NCBI GenBank assembly: GCA_000470535.1 | Contig: CBRG010000077.1 | Span: 1 to 64,000, forward strand | Reading direction: 5' to 3' | Source: Streptomyces sp. AW19M42 | GTDB taxonomy: Bacteria > Actinomycetota > Actinomycetes > Streptomycetales > Streptomycetaceae | Length of the DNA stretch: 64,000 nt | Shown here: piece by piece, positions 40,338 to 49,948 of the stretch | Layout: each line of letters starts with the position of its first letter | Numbering within the stretch: the stretch's first letter is position 1 | The notes under the pieces: generated by a model | Seen by the model: the letters and a program-made list of their open reading frames with translations, nothing else | Told to the model about the DNA's origin: nothing | The model's database searches: none | Program-made: the position numbers and the translations under genes

Positions 40338-42719
40338 GTGAAGATCAATCGTCGCCTCGTACTTCTCGTCACCGCGCCGCTCACCGTGGCCGTCACCTTC
40401 TCGGCGCTGGCCCTCGCACCGGCGGCCAACCACGCGCTCCAGGCCGACCGGCTGGCCGCGATGGTCGATGCCGCTTCCAGCGCGGGCGAGTTGGCCCACC
40501 AGCTACAGCGTGAGCGGGCGGCAGCCACCGCACTGGTCTCCAAACAGGGAGATGCGAACGCGTTTCGCTCGACCTCCGATTCGACCGATGAAAGCATCGC
40601 CGGGTTCAAGGGCCGGATCGGGCATCTGTCCGAGGTGCCCGACAGCGCACAGGGCGCGCTGGACCGTATCGAGCGCTTCATCGAAGAGATGCCCGCCCTG
40701 CGCGCCCAGGTGCGCTCGGGCAGCAGCACCATCTCCGCGCTCGCCTTCGGCTACCGGATCGTGATCGCCGACCTCAACAGCTACCGCGACGGCATCGCAC
40801 AGGCGGACGGGGTCGACGCCGGTATCGCCGACCGGATCCGCGCCGCCGCCGCCCTTTCCGAGGCAGCCGAGCACACGGCCCAGCAGCAGGTCACCGTAAT
40901 GAGGGCGCAGGCCGCGGGCGGCTTCACGACCGCCTCGCAGCGGACGTTCGACGCCAGCCGGCTGGGCTACACCGAGTCGGTCGGCGTCCTGTTCGACCTC
41001 GGCCCCGGCCAGTGGCGGACCTGGCTGGAGCGCACCCTCTCCGGCCCGAAAGCTCTGGCGGCCCGACGGCTCGAGGACGAGATCGGTCGCGCCGGAACGG
41101 GCAAGGACATCGCCGTCCCGGCGAAGGAGTGGCAGCAGGCGTTCAACGACCGCCAGATGCTGATGCGCTCGGTGGAGAAACGGATCGACGAATCCGTCCT
41201 CGCCACGGTCAGGGACGCGCGCACCACGCTCATGTGGACAGCCGGGGCCGAGGTCGCCCTGGTGGTGCTGACCCTGGTCGGTGCCTTCGTCGTCGCCATC
41301 CGCCTGGGCCGCGTCATGATCCGGCGGCTGCGCGATCTGCGCAACGCCGCGCACGAGGTCGCCCACACCGGGCTGCCCGCCGTGATGACTGAGCTCTCCC
41401 AGCCCGGCGCGCTCAGTGGCGCGACGCCCGAGGAGGTGGCCCGGCGAACGGGCAACCCGGTCGGGACGACAGGCAAGGACGAGATCGGCGAGGTGGGCGA
41501 GGCGTTCAACGCCGTTCACCACCAAGCCGTCCGACTGGCTGCACAACAGGCCTATATCCATGAGCAGTTCGCTGAGACACTGGTTGGCGTCGCACGCAGG
41601 GGCGCGCAGTTGACCGCTGTCATGGTGTCCGAGATGGACACGGTCCAGCGCGACGAGGCCGACCCCGTGCGGATGCGGACCTTCTTCGCTCTCGACCACC
41701 TCGCCATCCGTATGGAGCGCAACACCAACAGCCTGTTGGTACTGGGTGGTTACGGGCACGCCCGGGTCCGCACGTCCGACGCCGCCTGTTCCACCGTCAT
41801 CGTGGCCGCCGCCCAGCAGATCGAGCGTTTCGACCGCGTCTCGCTCGGTGTCGTCGAAGCGGGTATCGGCATCGCTGCCCGCGCCGTGCACGACGTGGCC
41901 CACATCCTGGCGGAACTCCTGGACAACGCGACCAGGTTCTCGCCTCCCGACAAGCAGGTCGGCGTCGCCGTGTGGCGGCTGGCGGACCGGGCCGTGGTGC
42001 AGGTCGTCGACGAGGGCGTGGGTATCCCCGCGGATCGCCGCGCCGTCCACAACGCCGCCCTGCGCGAACCGAAGGCGGGCATCGGAGACGTACGGGCCAT
42101 GGGTCTGCGCGTGGTGGCACGACTCGCCGCGCGTCATGGCATCGTTGTCGAACTGCGCGACTCCTCCGGTCCCGGCACCATCGCCGAGGTCACCCTGCCC
42201 GCAAAGGTGCTGGCCACGGCCCCCGATGAGGCCACACCACCCCCGAACGCGGTCGGCGCGGATCGGGGCCACGACCGCGGTGTGCGCTACGAAACGCCTC
42301 GTCCGGTCACTGCGTCGGGACCGCCCCGCCGCAATCGGCCGGACGGAGCGGGCCCGCGGCCCGACCGCAACGGCACCCCGATCGGTGCGGTGGCCGGCGG
42401 CGCCACGCGTGAGCGGGAAGACAGGACCACGCCCGTCCCACATCCCGTGCGCGACGAATCGGTTTCGCGCAACGCCGCGGTCAGCTCCTCGGGGCTGCCC
42501 CTGCGCCAGCGCGGCACGCCCCAGCAGTGGCCCAGCCTGGGCAAACGGGACAACACCGAACAGCGTGCCGGCAGCACCTCGCCGAGGCCGTCGCCCCGCC
42601 GCCGCGACTCCCGGCAGGTCTCCGATGTCCTGGCGGCCTACGCCCAGGGAATCAACAGGAGTACGAACCACCGCGGGCGCTCCGCCACCGACGACGACAC
42701 CGAACGGACCAAGAAATGA
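40338..42719 (+). CDS. Conservon-type sensor histidine kinase with NIT domain
   Basis: 793 residues from the GTG at 40338 (VKINRRLVLLVTAPLTVAVT), chosen because GGAG precedes it; the upstream frame is not conserved. A signal-anchor helix is followed by a ~280-residue extracellular nitrate/nitrite-sensing (NIT) type helical domain (AGELAHQLQRERAAATALVS). A second helix follows (LMWTAGAEVALVVLTLVGAF), then a HAMP-like linker. The phospho-acceptor region is FFALDHLAIRMERNTNSLLV, and the ATPase contains LAELLDNATRFSPP and VVDEGVGIPADRRAV. A disordered Pro/Arg-rich C-tail follows. It overlaps the Roadblock gene by ATGA. This matches CvnA of Streptomyces conservons, but the typical CvnC and CvnD partners are missing. 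Confidence 0.9.
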   Translation: MKINRRLVLLVTAPLTVAVTFSALALAPAANHALQADRLAAMVDAASSAGELAHQLQRERAAATALVSKQGDANAFRSTSDSTDESIAGFKGRIGHLSEVPDSAQGALDRIERFIEEMPALRAQVRSGSSTISALAFGYRIVIADLNSYRDGIAQADGVDAGIADRIRAAAALSEAAEHTAQQQVTVMRAQAAGGFTTASQRTFDASRLGYTESVGVLFDLGPGQWRTWLERTLSGPKALAARRLEDEIGRAGTGKDIAVPAKEWQQAFNDRQMLMRSVEKRIDESVLATVRDARTTLMWTAGAEVALVVLTLVGAFVVAIRLGRVMIRRLRDLRNAAHEVAHTGLPAVMTELSQPGALSGATPEEVARRTGNPVGTTGKDEIGEVGEAFNAVHHQAVRLAAQQAYIHEQFAETLVGVARRGAQLTAVMVSEMDTVQRDEADPVRMRTFFALDHLAIRMERNTNSLLVLGGYGHARVRTSDAACSTVIVAAAQQIERFDRVSLGVVEAGIGIAARAVHDVAHILAELLDNATRFSPPDKQVGVAVWRLADRAVVQVVDEGVGIPADRRAVHNAALREPKAGIGDVRAMGLRVVARLAARHGIVVELRDSSGPGTIAEVTLPAKVLATAPDEATPPPNAVGADRGHDRGVRYETPRPVTASGPPRRNRPDGAGPRPDRNGTPIGAVAGGATREREDRTTPVPHPVRDESVSRNAAVSSSGLPLRQRGTPQQWPSLGKRDNTEQRAGSTSPRPSPRRRDSRQVSDVLAAYAQGINRSTNHRGRSATDDDTERTKK

Positions 42720-43120
42720 CCTCTCCCACCGACCTGAGCTGGATCCTGAGCGGTTTCGCCGGGCGCATCCCGGAAGTCACCCAGGCGATAGCCGTGTCCG
42801 TGGACGGCCTCGCGCTGGCTTACACCGGTGTGGAACGTGACGACGCCGAGCGGCTGGCCGCCATCGCCTCGGGCGTCGTCAACCTGCTTTCCGCCGCGGC
42901 CCAGTTGACGAACACCGATCCCGTCGAGCACAGCCTCACCGCCATGGAGGGCGGCTACATGTTCTCGATGGCCGTCTCCAGCGGCGCGTCCCTGCTGGTG
43001 ACCACCACCAGGGACGCGGACATCGGTGAGGTCAGTTACATGATGTCCGAGCTGATCAACCAGGTCGGTGACTCGCTGTCCCCCCAGGTCCGCGACGCGA
43101 GTATGCCCCCTTCGCGCTGA
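42716..43120 (+). CDS. Roadblock/LC7-domain protein (CvnB-like)
   Basis: 134 residues. The sequence LSWILSGFAGRIPEVTQAIA, VSVDGLALAYTGVERDDAER and LAAIASGVVNLLSAAAQLTN then MEGGYMFSMAVSSGASLLVT is a Roadblock/LC7 fold, the small GTPase-associated dimer of conservons (CvnB). Its ATG overlaps the kinase stop codon. No DUF742 (CvnC) or Ras-like GTPase (CvnD) gene follows. Instead, an ABC importer operon starts within 57 bases. It may have its own partner elsewhere or directly link the kinase to transport; this is inference. Confidence 0.92.
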   Translation: MTSPTDLSWILSGFAGRIPEVTQAIAVSVDGLALAYTGVERDDAERLAAIASGVVNLLSAAAQLTNTDPVEHSLTAMEGGYMFSMAVSSGASLLVTTTRDADIGEVSYMMSELINQVGDSLSPQVRDASMPPSR

Positions 43121-43176
43121 TCCGCGTCGTCGTGTACGTCGATCCCCCTCCGAACCGGTCCCGCCCGATACTCCCG

Positions 43177-44388
43177 ATGAGAGCCCTCATGTTCTTCGAC
43201 ATATCCAGTCCCCGCCGCCGCAGACTCCGGCCGGCCGTGGCCGCCACCCTCGCCCTCGGTCTGGCAGCCGCCACCGGATGCACGAGCGACAGCGGGGACG
43301 ACGACACGGTGAAGGTCGGCCTGGTGGCCTCCCTGTCCGGCACCTACGAGCCGGTCGGCACCGAGCTGCGAGCCGGTTTCGAGCTGTACCTGAGTACCCA
43401 CGACCACAAGCTGGGTGGGCGCAAGGCCGAACTCGTCGTGGCGGACGAGGGCGACGGTCCGCCGACCGCCGTTCCCGCGGCGACCAAACTGGTCAAGAAG
43501 GACAAGGTCGACGTGCTGACGGGTCTCGTCAGCGGTGGCTCGGTCAACGCGGTGCTGCCCCTGGTCAACCAGGCCAAGATCCCCTTCCTGGGGTCGAACG
43601 GCCGGCCGCCCGTCAAGGACCTCGAGTACGTGTGGACGACGAGCTTCCTGTCCGACGAGCCGGGCAAGGCCATCGCCCCGTACGTCAAGAAGAACGTCGA
43701 CGGACCGGTCTACGCGATCGGCCCGGACTACCAGGGCGGGTACGACGAGCTGCGCGGCTTCACCAAGGAGTTCAAGCGGATCAACGGGAAGCTCGCCAAC
43801 CCCGGCGGCAAAACCACCTGGACGCCGTTCCCGAAGACCACCAACTTCATGCCGTACTTCGCCGATATCGCGAAGACGGACGCCAAGGCGGTGTACTGCT
43901 TCTACGCCGGCAAGGCCGCGATCGACTTCGCCAAGCAGTACGCCCAGTCCGACATCGCTGATCTGCCGCTGTACACGGCCTTCGTGACCGAGGGCAGTGT
44001 GCTCCAGGCGCAGGGCGCCGCGGCGAAGAACATCTACTCGGTCTTGAACTACGCGGCCGACCTCGACAACGAGGCCAACCGCAAGTTCGCCGCCGACTGG
44101 ACGGCCGAGCACGACACGCAGCCCACCACGTACGCCATGGCGTCGTACGACGCGGCCGCCGTGCTGGACAAGGCGATCGCCAACGCGGTGAAGAACGGTG
44201 ACGTGACGCCGAAGACCATCAACAAGGCCATCGCCGACCTGGGCCAGATCGACAGCCCGCGCGGGGCCTGGGAGTTCGGCGACAAGGCCCACTCGCCGGT
44301 GCAGACCTGGTACCTGCGTCAGGTGCGGCCGGACGGCGCCCAGCTGGCCAACGTCATGGTCCAGGACCTGGCGACGCTCGGCAGCTGA
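43177..44388 (+). CDS. Branched-chain amino acid/amide-type ABC substrate-binding lipoprotein
   Basis: 403 residues from the ATG at 43177; an internal ATG at 43189 is an alternative. The signal peptide ends in a lipobox (LAAATGC), so the mature protein is membrane-anchored by a diacylglyceryl-Cys. The domain VKVGLVASLSGTYEPVGTEL, LVVADEGDGPPTAVPAATKL, and VDVLTGLVSGGSVNAVLPLV belongs to the LivJ/LivK/UrtA type-I binding proteins. Ligand class may be a branched-chain or other amino acid, urea or an amide. The downstream permease and ATPase genes form the complete importer, in one operon with the kinase and Roadblock genes. Confidence 0.92.
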   Translation: MRALMFFDISSPRRRRLRPAVAATLALGLAAATGCTSDSGDDDTVKVGLVASLSGTYEPVGTELRAGFELYLSTHDHKLGGRKAELVVADEGDGPPTAVPAATKLVKKDKVDVLTGLVSGGSVNAVLPLVNQAKIPFLGSNGRPPVKDLEYVWTTSFLSDEPGKAIAPYVKKNVDGPVYAIGPDYQGGYDELRGFTKEFKRINGKLANPGGKTTWTPFPKTTNFMPYFADIAKTDAKAVYCFYAGKAAIDFAKQYAQSDIADLPLYTAFVTEGSVLQAQGAAAKNIYSVLNYAADLDNEANRKFAADWTAEHDTQPTTYAMASYDAAAVLDKAIANAVKNGDVTPKTINKAIADLGQIDSPRGAWEFGDKAHSPVQTWYLRQVRPDGAQLANVMVQDLATLGS

Positions 44389-44389
44389 T

Positions 44390-46443
44390 ATGGGACTCCT
44401 TGATGCCCACCTCATCCCGGCGGTGGACGGCGTGGCCTACGGGCTGCTGCTGTTCGTGGTCGCCGCCGGTCTGAGCCTCGCCTTCGGCACCGCCGGCGTG
44501 CTGAACCTCTCGCACGGCACGCTGTACGCCATCGGCGCCTACACGGGGGCGGAACTGAGCGACGGCACCTGGGGCGGCCTCGCCCTGGGGCTGGCCGCCG
44601 GAACCGCGGCTGCGTGTGCCGCCGGGGCGGGGCTGTCGGCCGCGACGGCACCGCTCGCCGGGCGTGGGCATCTCGCTCAAGCACTGCTGACATTCGGACT
44701 CGCTCTGATCGGCGGTGATCTGCTCATCCAGCTCTTCGGGGCGGACGAGCTCCCGGTACGTGTACCCGAGGCGCTCGACACCTCGGTGAAGCTACTGGGC
44801 CACCGGTACCCCGCCTACCGGCTCGGCTTCATCGTGATGGCCGTGCTGCTCGCGGCGTTCGGCACCTGGGTGCTGACCCGGACCCGCATGGGCACGGCGG
44901 TACGGGCGGCCGCCGACGATCCGCAGATGCTCGCGACCACTGGGCACAGCCCCCGGGCCGTGCACACCGGCGTGCTCGCGGCGGCCGGTGCGCTGGCCGG
45001 TGCGGCGGGCGTGCTCGGGGCCCCGATCATCGGTCCCGGACCCGGAACGTCCGAGAACGTGCTGATGCTGTCCCTCGTGGTGGTCGTGCTCGGCGGACTG
45101 CGCTCGCTGTGGGCGACGCTCGCAGCGGCGGTCGCCGTGGGCGAGGTGCAGACGCTGGGAGTCTCGGTGGCGCCGGACCTGGCGCCGTACCTGCTCTTCG
45201 CCGCGATGGCGGCGGTGTTGGCGGCCCGCTCCCGCTTCGCCGAGCCGGCGACCGGGCAGGGACCGCAAGGCCCGTCACCGGACCCGGTCGCCCGGCTCCG
45301 CCGCCACCTCTCCGCACGGCTGCGGCCCGGCGGGGCGACAGGTGCGGGCGGTGCGCCGGAGGCGTCCTCCGGTGCGAAGTCCGCGGCGGGAGGCAGGAGC
45401 GCGCTCGCGGGTCTCGGACGGCTTCCGCGCGGCAAGGCGTGGCGGCAGGCCTCCCCACTGCTCGTGCTGCTCGTGGTGCTGATCGCGTTGCCGGGGGTGC
45501 TCGACCCGTACAGCATCTCGCTGGCCGGGTCCGCCCTGGCTCTGGGGCTGCTCGCGGTCAGTGTCACCGTCCTCACCGGGTACGCGGGACTGCCCACCCT
45601 CGGACAGACCGCGCCGTTCGCCGTCGGCGCGTACGCCACCGCGAATCTCGCGGACGCCGGGTGGACCATGGGCCCGGTCCAGATCATCCTCTCGGCACTC
45701 GCTGCCGCGGCCTTCTCCGTCCTCACCGGCCCTGCCGTGATCCGGGCCCGCGGCACGACCGTCCTGATGATCACGCTCGCCATCGGTGAGCTGACCGGCG
45801 CGGTCATCAACCAGTTCAAGTCCGTCACCGGCGGCGCCGACGGTCTCGTCGGCTTCCCGGCCACGCAGGCGCTGTGGAGTGGGGAGGGGATGTCCGAGGA
45901 GAGCGACCTCTACACGTACGCGCTCGTCGTCGCCGCCATCGCCGTCGCCGTCACCCTGCTCGTGCTGCGCTCCCCGGCCGGGAAGCTGCTGACCGGCACC
46001 CGCGGCGCCGAGGCCCGGATGCGCGCCTCGGGGCACCCGGTGGGGCGCTACCTGCTGGTGGCGCACGTCTGCGCCGGCGCGCTGGCCGGCGTCGGCGGCT
46101 CGCTGATGGTCACCGTCCAGCAGTACCTCTCCCCCGCCGACGTCGGCTTCGAAATCGCGGCGTTCGCGCTGCTGGCGGCAGTCATCGGCGGTACGACGTC
46201 CGTGATCGGCGCCCTGCTGGGCGCCGGGCTCATCGTCACCACCCGGGACTGGGTGGCCAGTTCGTGGCCCGGTCACGGCCCGTTGCTGCTCGGCGGACTG
46301 TTCGTCGCCGCCGTGTACCTGCTCCCCCGCGGGCTGGCCGGACTGCGCCGATCCGGCCGGACCGGGCCGGAATCCGGCGGGCCTCGGCCGGACGAGCGGC
46401 CCCCGTCCCCGCCCACCCCGAGCCACGCCGGGAAGGTCTCCCC

Positions 46444-46447
<4 letters not shown>
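44390..46447 (+). CDS. Fused ABC permease (LivH-LivM)
   Basis: 685 residues, with the start one base after the previous stop. The N-terminal half (~1-280) is a LivH-type permease: GLLLFVVAAGLSLAFGTAGV, LNLSHGTLYAIGAYTGAELS. A linker rich in Ala/Gly/Ser (~285-345) leads to a LivM-type half: LGLLAVSVTVLTGYAGLPTL, GQTAPFAVGAYATANLADAG and VIGGTTSVIGALLGAGLIVT. Normally these are two genes; here one chain carries both. The predicted total is about 16-18 membrane helices. It ends in a Pro/Gly-rich tail overlapping the next start (ATGA). It provides the transmembrane channel of the importer. Confidence 0.92.
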
Positions 46448-47310
<863 letters not shown>

Positions 47311-47320
47311 CCGGCCCCCC

Positions 47321-48079
47321 ATGCTCGAACTCACCGGCCTGACCGCGGGCTACCACGGTGGCACCGTCCTCCACGGGCTCGACCTGTCGGTGCCCGCCGG
47401 CACGGTCCACGCCGTCGTCGGCCACAACGGCGCGGGCAAGACCACCCTCGTCCACACCGTCGCCGGACTCATGCGTCCCGACGCCGGCACCGTACGCCTC
47501 GACGGGCGGGACGTGACGGGGCAGCCCGCACACCGGATCGCCCGTGCCGGGATCGGCATCGTGCCGCAGGGCCGCCGCGTGTTCGCCGGGCTGACCGTCG
47601 CCGAGCACCTGCGCCTGTCCTACCGCCCGCCGCGACGCGGTGACACCTCGCGCCCCAGCGTGTGGACTCCCGCGCGTGTCCTGGAGCTGCTGCCCCGGCT
47701 GGGCGAGCGCCGCGGCAACCGGGGTTCGGCTCTGTCCGGTGGCGAGCAGCAGATGCTGGCCCTGGCCCGAGCGCTGCTGGGATCGCCGAGCGTGCTACTG
47801 CTCGACGAGCCGACCGAGGGCCTCGCTCCCATGCTCGTCCAGCAGGTTCACGAGCTGGTCACCACGCTGGCGGGCGAGGGCATCGCCGTACTGCTGGTGT
47901 CCCCCAGCCCGGCCCGGGCGGCCGAGTGCGCCCGTACGCTCACGGTCCTCACCTCGGGGCGGCTGACGCTGCGCATGGACGGCGCGGACGCCCGCGCCGA
48001 TGCGACCGCCCTGCACGCCGCACTCGAACTCTCGTCGGCCGCCGTCCGGGACGGGGGCGGTACGGACGCGGGGCGGTGA
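47321..48079 (+). CDS. ABC transporter ATP-binding protein (LivF-like)
   Basis: 252 residues from the ATG at 47321. Walker A is GHNGAGKTTLVHTVAG, the Q-loop region GIGIVPQGRRVFAGLTVAEH, the signature GSALSGGEQQMLALARALLG, and Walker B SVLLLDEPTEGLAPM. After it the switch region reads AVLLVSPSPARAAECART, in which the usual switch His ('VEQ/EHN' type in LivF) is not evident. It ends the importer operon, with a hairpin overlapping its stop codon. Together with LivG it energises uptake of the unknown ligand. Confidence 0.92.
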   Translation: MLELTGLTAGYHGGTVLHGLDLSVPAGTVHAVVGHNGAGKTTLVHTVAGLMRPDAGTVRLDGRDVTGQPAHRIARAGIGIVPQGRRVFAGLTVAEHLRLSYRPPRRGDTSRPSVWTPARVLELLPRLGERRGNRGSALSGGEQQMLALARALLGSPSVLLLDEPTEGLAPMLVQQVHELVTTLAGEGIAVLLVSPSPARAAECARTLTVLTSGRLTLRMDGADARADATALHAALELSSAAVRDGGGTDAGR

Positions 48080-48100
48080 CCGAAACGCGGTCACCGCCCC
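48070..48100. terminator. Terminator hairpin overlapping the LivF stop codon
   Basis: Perfect 12-bp arms GGGGCGGTGACC (48070-48081) and its complement (48089-48100) include the TGA of the livF-like gene and lie 16 bases past the monooxygenase stop on the other strand, suiting bidirectional termination. Confidence 0.8.
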
Positions 48101-48115
48101 CGTCTCCTTCCGCGC

Positions 48116-49333
48116 CTACCGGGCCTTGATGCTGTGGCCGCCGAAGCCGCTGCGCCGGTCGGAGCCGCTGTTCTGGTCCTGCCACCACACATCGAACTCC
48201 GGCTGGCCCATGGCCGACCAGTCGGGGGTGTTCTCGACCTGCGCACTGCCCATCCTGCGCGCGAGCGCGACCATGGCCGCCCCGACTCCGCCCCGCCCGG
48301 CGTCGTAGGTGTCCAGGACCTCCTTCCAGCTGGTCCCAGCCACCCACGCGGCCTCCAGGGCAGTGGCGTCCTGGAGCGCCTTCACGCTCCCGCCGCCGAT
48401 GTGCGGCCGGGCGACACTGGCGGCATCACCGACGAGCACCATCCGACCCGAGGTGTAGTGCGGAACCTCCAGGTCGTAGATGGGCTGGATGAAGGTGGTC
48501 TCGGCGGGCGTACGGAGCACCCTGGCCGCCCAGTACGGCGGGAAGTTGTCCGCGACCAGGGCGCGCAGGTACGCAGTGAGCTCCGAGTTGAGCCGGCCCG
48601 GCGGCAGGGAGGTCGGGGTCCGCAGGTCGGGGTGGAGCCCGTCCGTCTGCGGAGGCGTCGTGTAGAGCACCCAGTTGAGCAGGTGCCCGCCGGCGCCGTC
48701 CGGGATGCGGTAGATCATGCAGTGCCCGCCGGGGAACACGATGTTGTGCGCGTCGTATCCGTCCGAGGGGAGGCCCTCGACGTCCGACGACGTCCCGCGC
48801 CAGCCGATGTAACCGGCGTACGCCGCGTCCGCACCGGGAAACATGGCCTCCCGGACGACGGAGCGGTACCCGTCCGCCCCGATCACCACGTCGAAGTGCT
48901 CCTGGTGCCCGTCCTCCAGCCGCAGCGTCACCCCGTCAGCATCCGGCTCCACACCGGTCACCACCGCACCGGACCGGTAGGAGACCTTCTCGGGCACCCG
49001 GCGGCGCAGTTCGCTCCACAAGGAGCCCCAGCTGTACGCACGGAAGGGGAACGGCTGCTCACCGACAACGCGTCCGTGCTCCGCATCGCCGTCGCGCTCG
49101 CTCCACACCCGTCGGCTCAGTGGCGCCCAGGGCATCTCCGGGGCCACGTACCCGGCGTCCCTCAGTTCGTCGAACCGGTCGCTGTGCAGGGCGATCCCCA
49201 CTCCCCTGTCACGGAGCCGGGAGTCGGCGCGCTCAAGGACGGTGATCTTCTCGGCTCCGCCGCGCGACACGGCCAGCGCCGCGGCACACCCCGCTATGCT
49301 GCCGCCGACCACGGCGATGCTGCCTCCACGCAT
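48116..49333 (-). CDS. FAD-dependent monooxygenase (class A, PHBH-like)
   Basis: 405 residues from the ATG at 49333, with GAGGAG eight bases before; a GTG at 49351 in the same frame is less well placed. Rossmann motif GxGxxG-like GGSIAVVGGSIAGCAAALAV is followed by KITVLERADSRLRDRGVGIA. The DG motif appears as HFDVVIGADGYRSVVREAMF, and the GD motif as SGRMVLVGDAASVARPHIGG. This is a group A flavoprotein hydroxylase that uses NAD(P)H and O2 on a small aromatic or polyketide-like molecule. It is convergent with the ABC operon; a functional link is not shown. Confidence 0.92.
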   Translation of the reverse strand: MRGGSIAVVGGSIAGCAAALAVSRGGAEKITVLERADSRLRDRGVGIALHSDRFDELRDAGYVAPEMPWAPLSRRVWSERDGDAEHGRVVGEQPFPFRAYSWGSLWSELRRRVPEKVSYRSGAVVTGVEPDADGVTLRLEDGHQEHFDVVIGADGYRSVVREAMFPGADAAYAGYIGWRGTSSDVEGLPSDGYDAHNIVFPGGHCMIYRIPDGAGGHLLNWVLYTTPPQTDGLHPDLRTPTSLPPGRLNSELTAYLRALVADNFPPYWAARVLRTPAETTFIQPIYDLEVPHYTSGRMVLVGDAASVARPHIGGGSVKALQDATALEAAWVAGTSWKEVLDTYDAGRGGVGAAMVALARRMGSAQVENTPDWSAMGQPEFDVWWQDQNSGSDRRSGFGGHSIKAR

Positions 49334-49513
49334 GACTGGCGCTCCTCTCACTCAGTTGTCCGGTCGCCGTTCCGGTTACTGCCACGCCGGCGTGACCGGT
49401 CGCAACCCCGCGTGAATCGACGCTCGTTGTCCCGATCCGTACGACCGGGACCCGGATGGAACCCTATCGAGGAGAAGGGGGCCCGGGGGCGCTGGAGTTG
49501 ATCACGGGCGGGG

Positions 49514-49850
49514 ATGGAGGTGTCCATGACCGTGCTGATGTTCTGCATCGCCTTCGGGCTCCCGATGGACGACGAGGTCTTCGTCACCAGCCGCATCAAG
49601 GAACTTCACGACCTGGGCGAGGACAACGAGTCGGCCGTGACGAACGGCCTCGGGCACACCGGACGCATCGTCGGCGCGGCGGCCTGTCTCCTCGCGGTGA
49701 GCTTCCTCGCCTTCGGAACGGCCGAGCTCAGCTTCAGGCAGATGTCCGGCCTGGGCAGCGGCCGCGCCATCCTCATCGACGCCGTCGCCGTCCGCGGCGT
49801 CCTCGTACCCGCCGCGATGCGTGGTCGTGAAGCACCAACCGTCGAAGGGA
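49514..49850 (+). pseudogene. MMPL/RND-type transporter, C-terminal fragment
   Basis: The frame LMFCIAFGLPMDDEVFVTSR, IKELHDLGEDNESAVTNGLG and HTGRIVGAAACLLAVSFLAF then RAILIDAVAVRGVLVPAAMR matches the last third of actinobacterial MMPL lipid transporters. In these the motif is normally GLSMDYEVF; here Tyr is replaced by Asp. Everything upstream is missing, and the C-terminal cytoplasmic tail is cut. It is flanked by the nrdJ terminator. This is a decayed remnant and not a gene for a functional carrier. Confidence 0.75.
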
Positions 49851-49883
49851 GGGGCGTCAGCCAAGAGCTGACGCCCCTCCCTT
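49845..49883. terminator. Terminator hairpin downstream of nrdJ
   Basis: Perfect 17-bp arms AAGGGAGGGGCGTCAGC (49845-49861) and its complement (49867-49883) with loop CAAGA lie about 70 bases beyond the nrdJ stop codon. Confidence 0.85.
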
Positions 49884-49948
49884 TCACAGATCACGGCTTC
49901 TAGGTGCGGTTACGTCGGGTGTTGCATCCGACGCGGTTCCGCCCGGTA

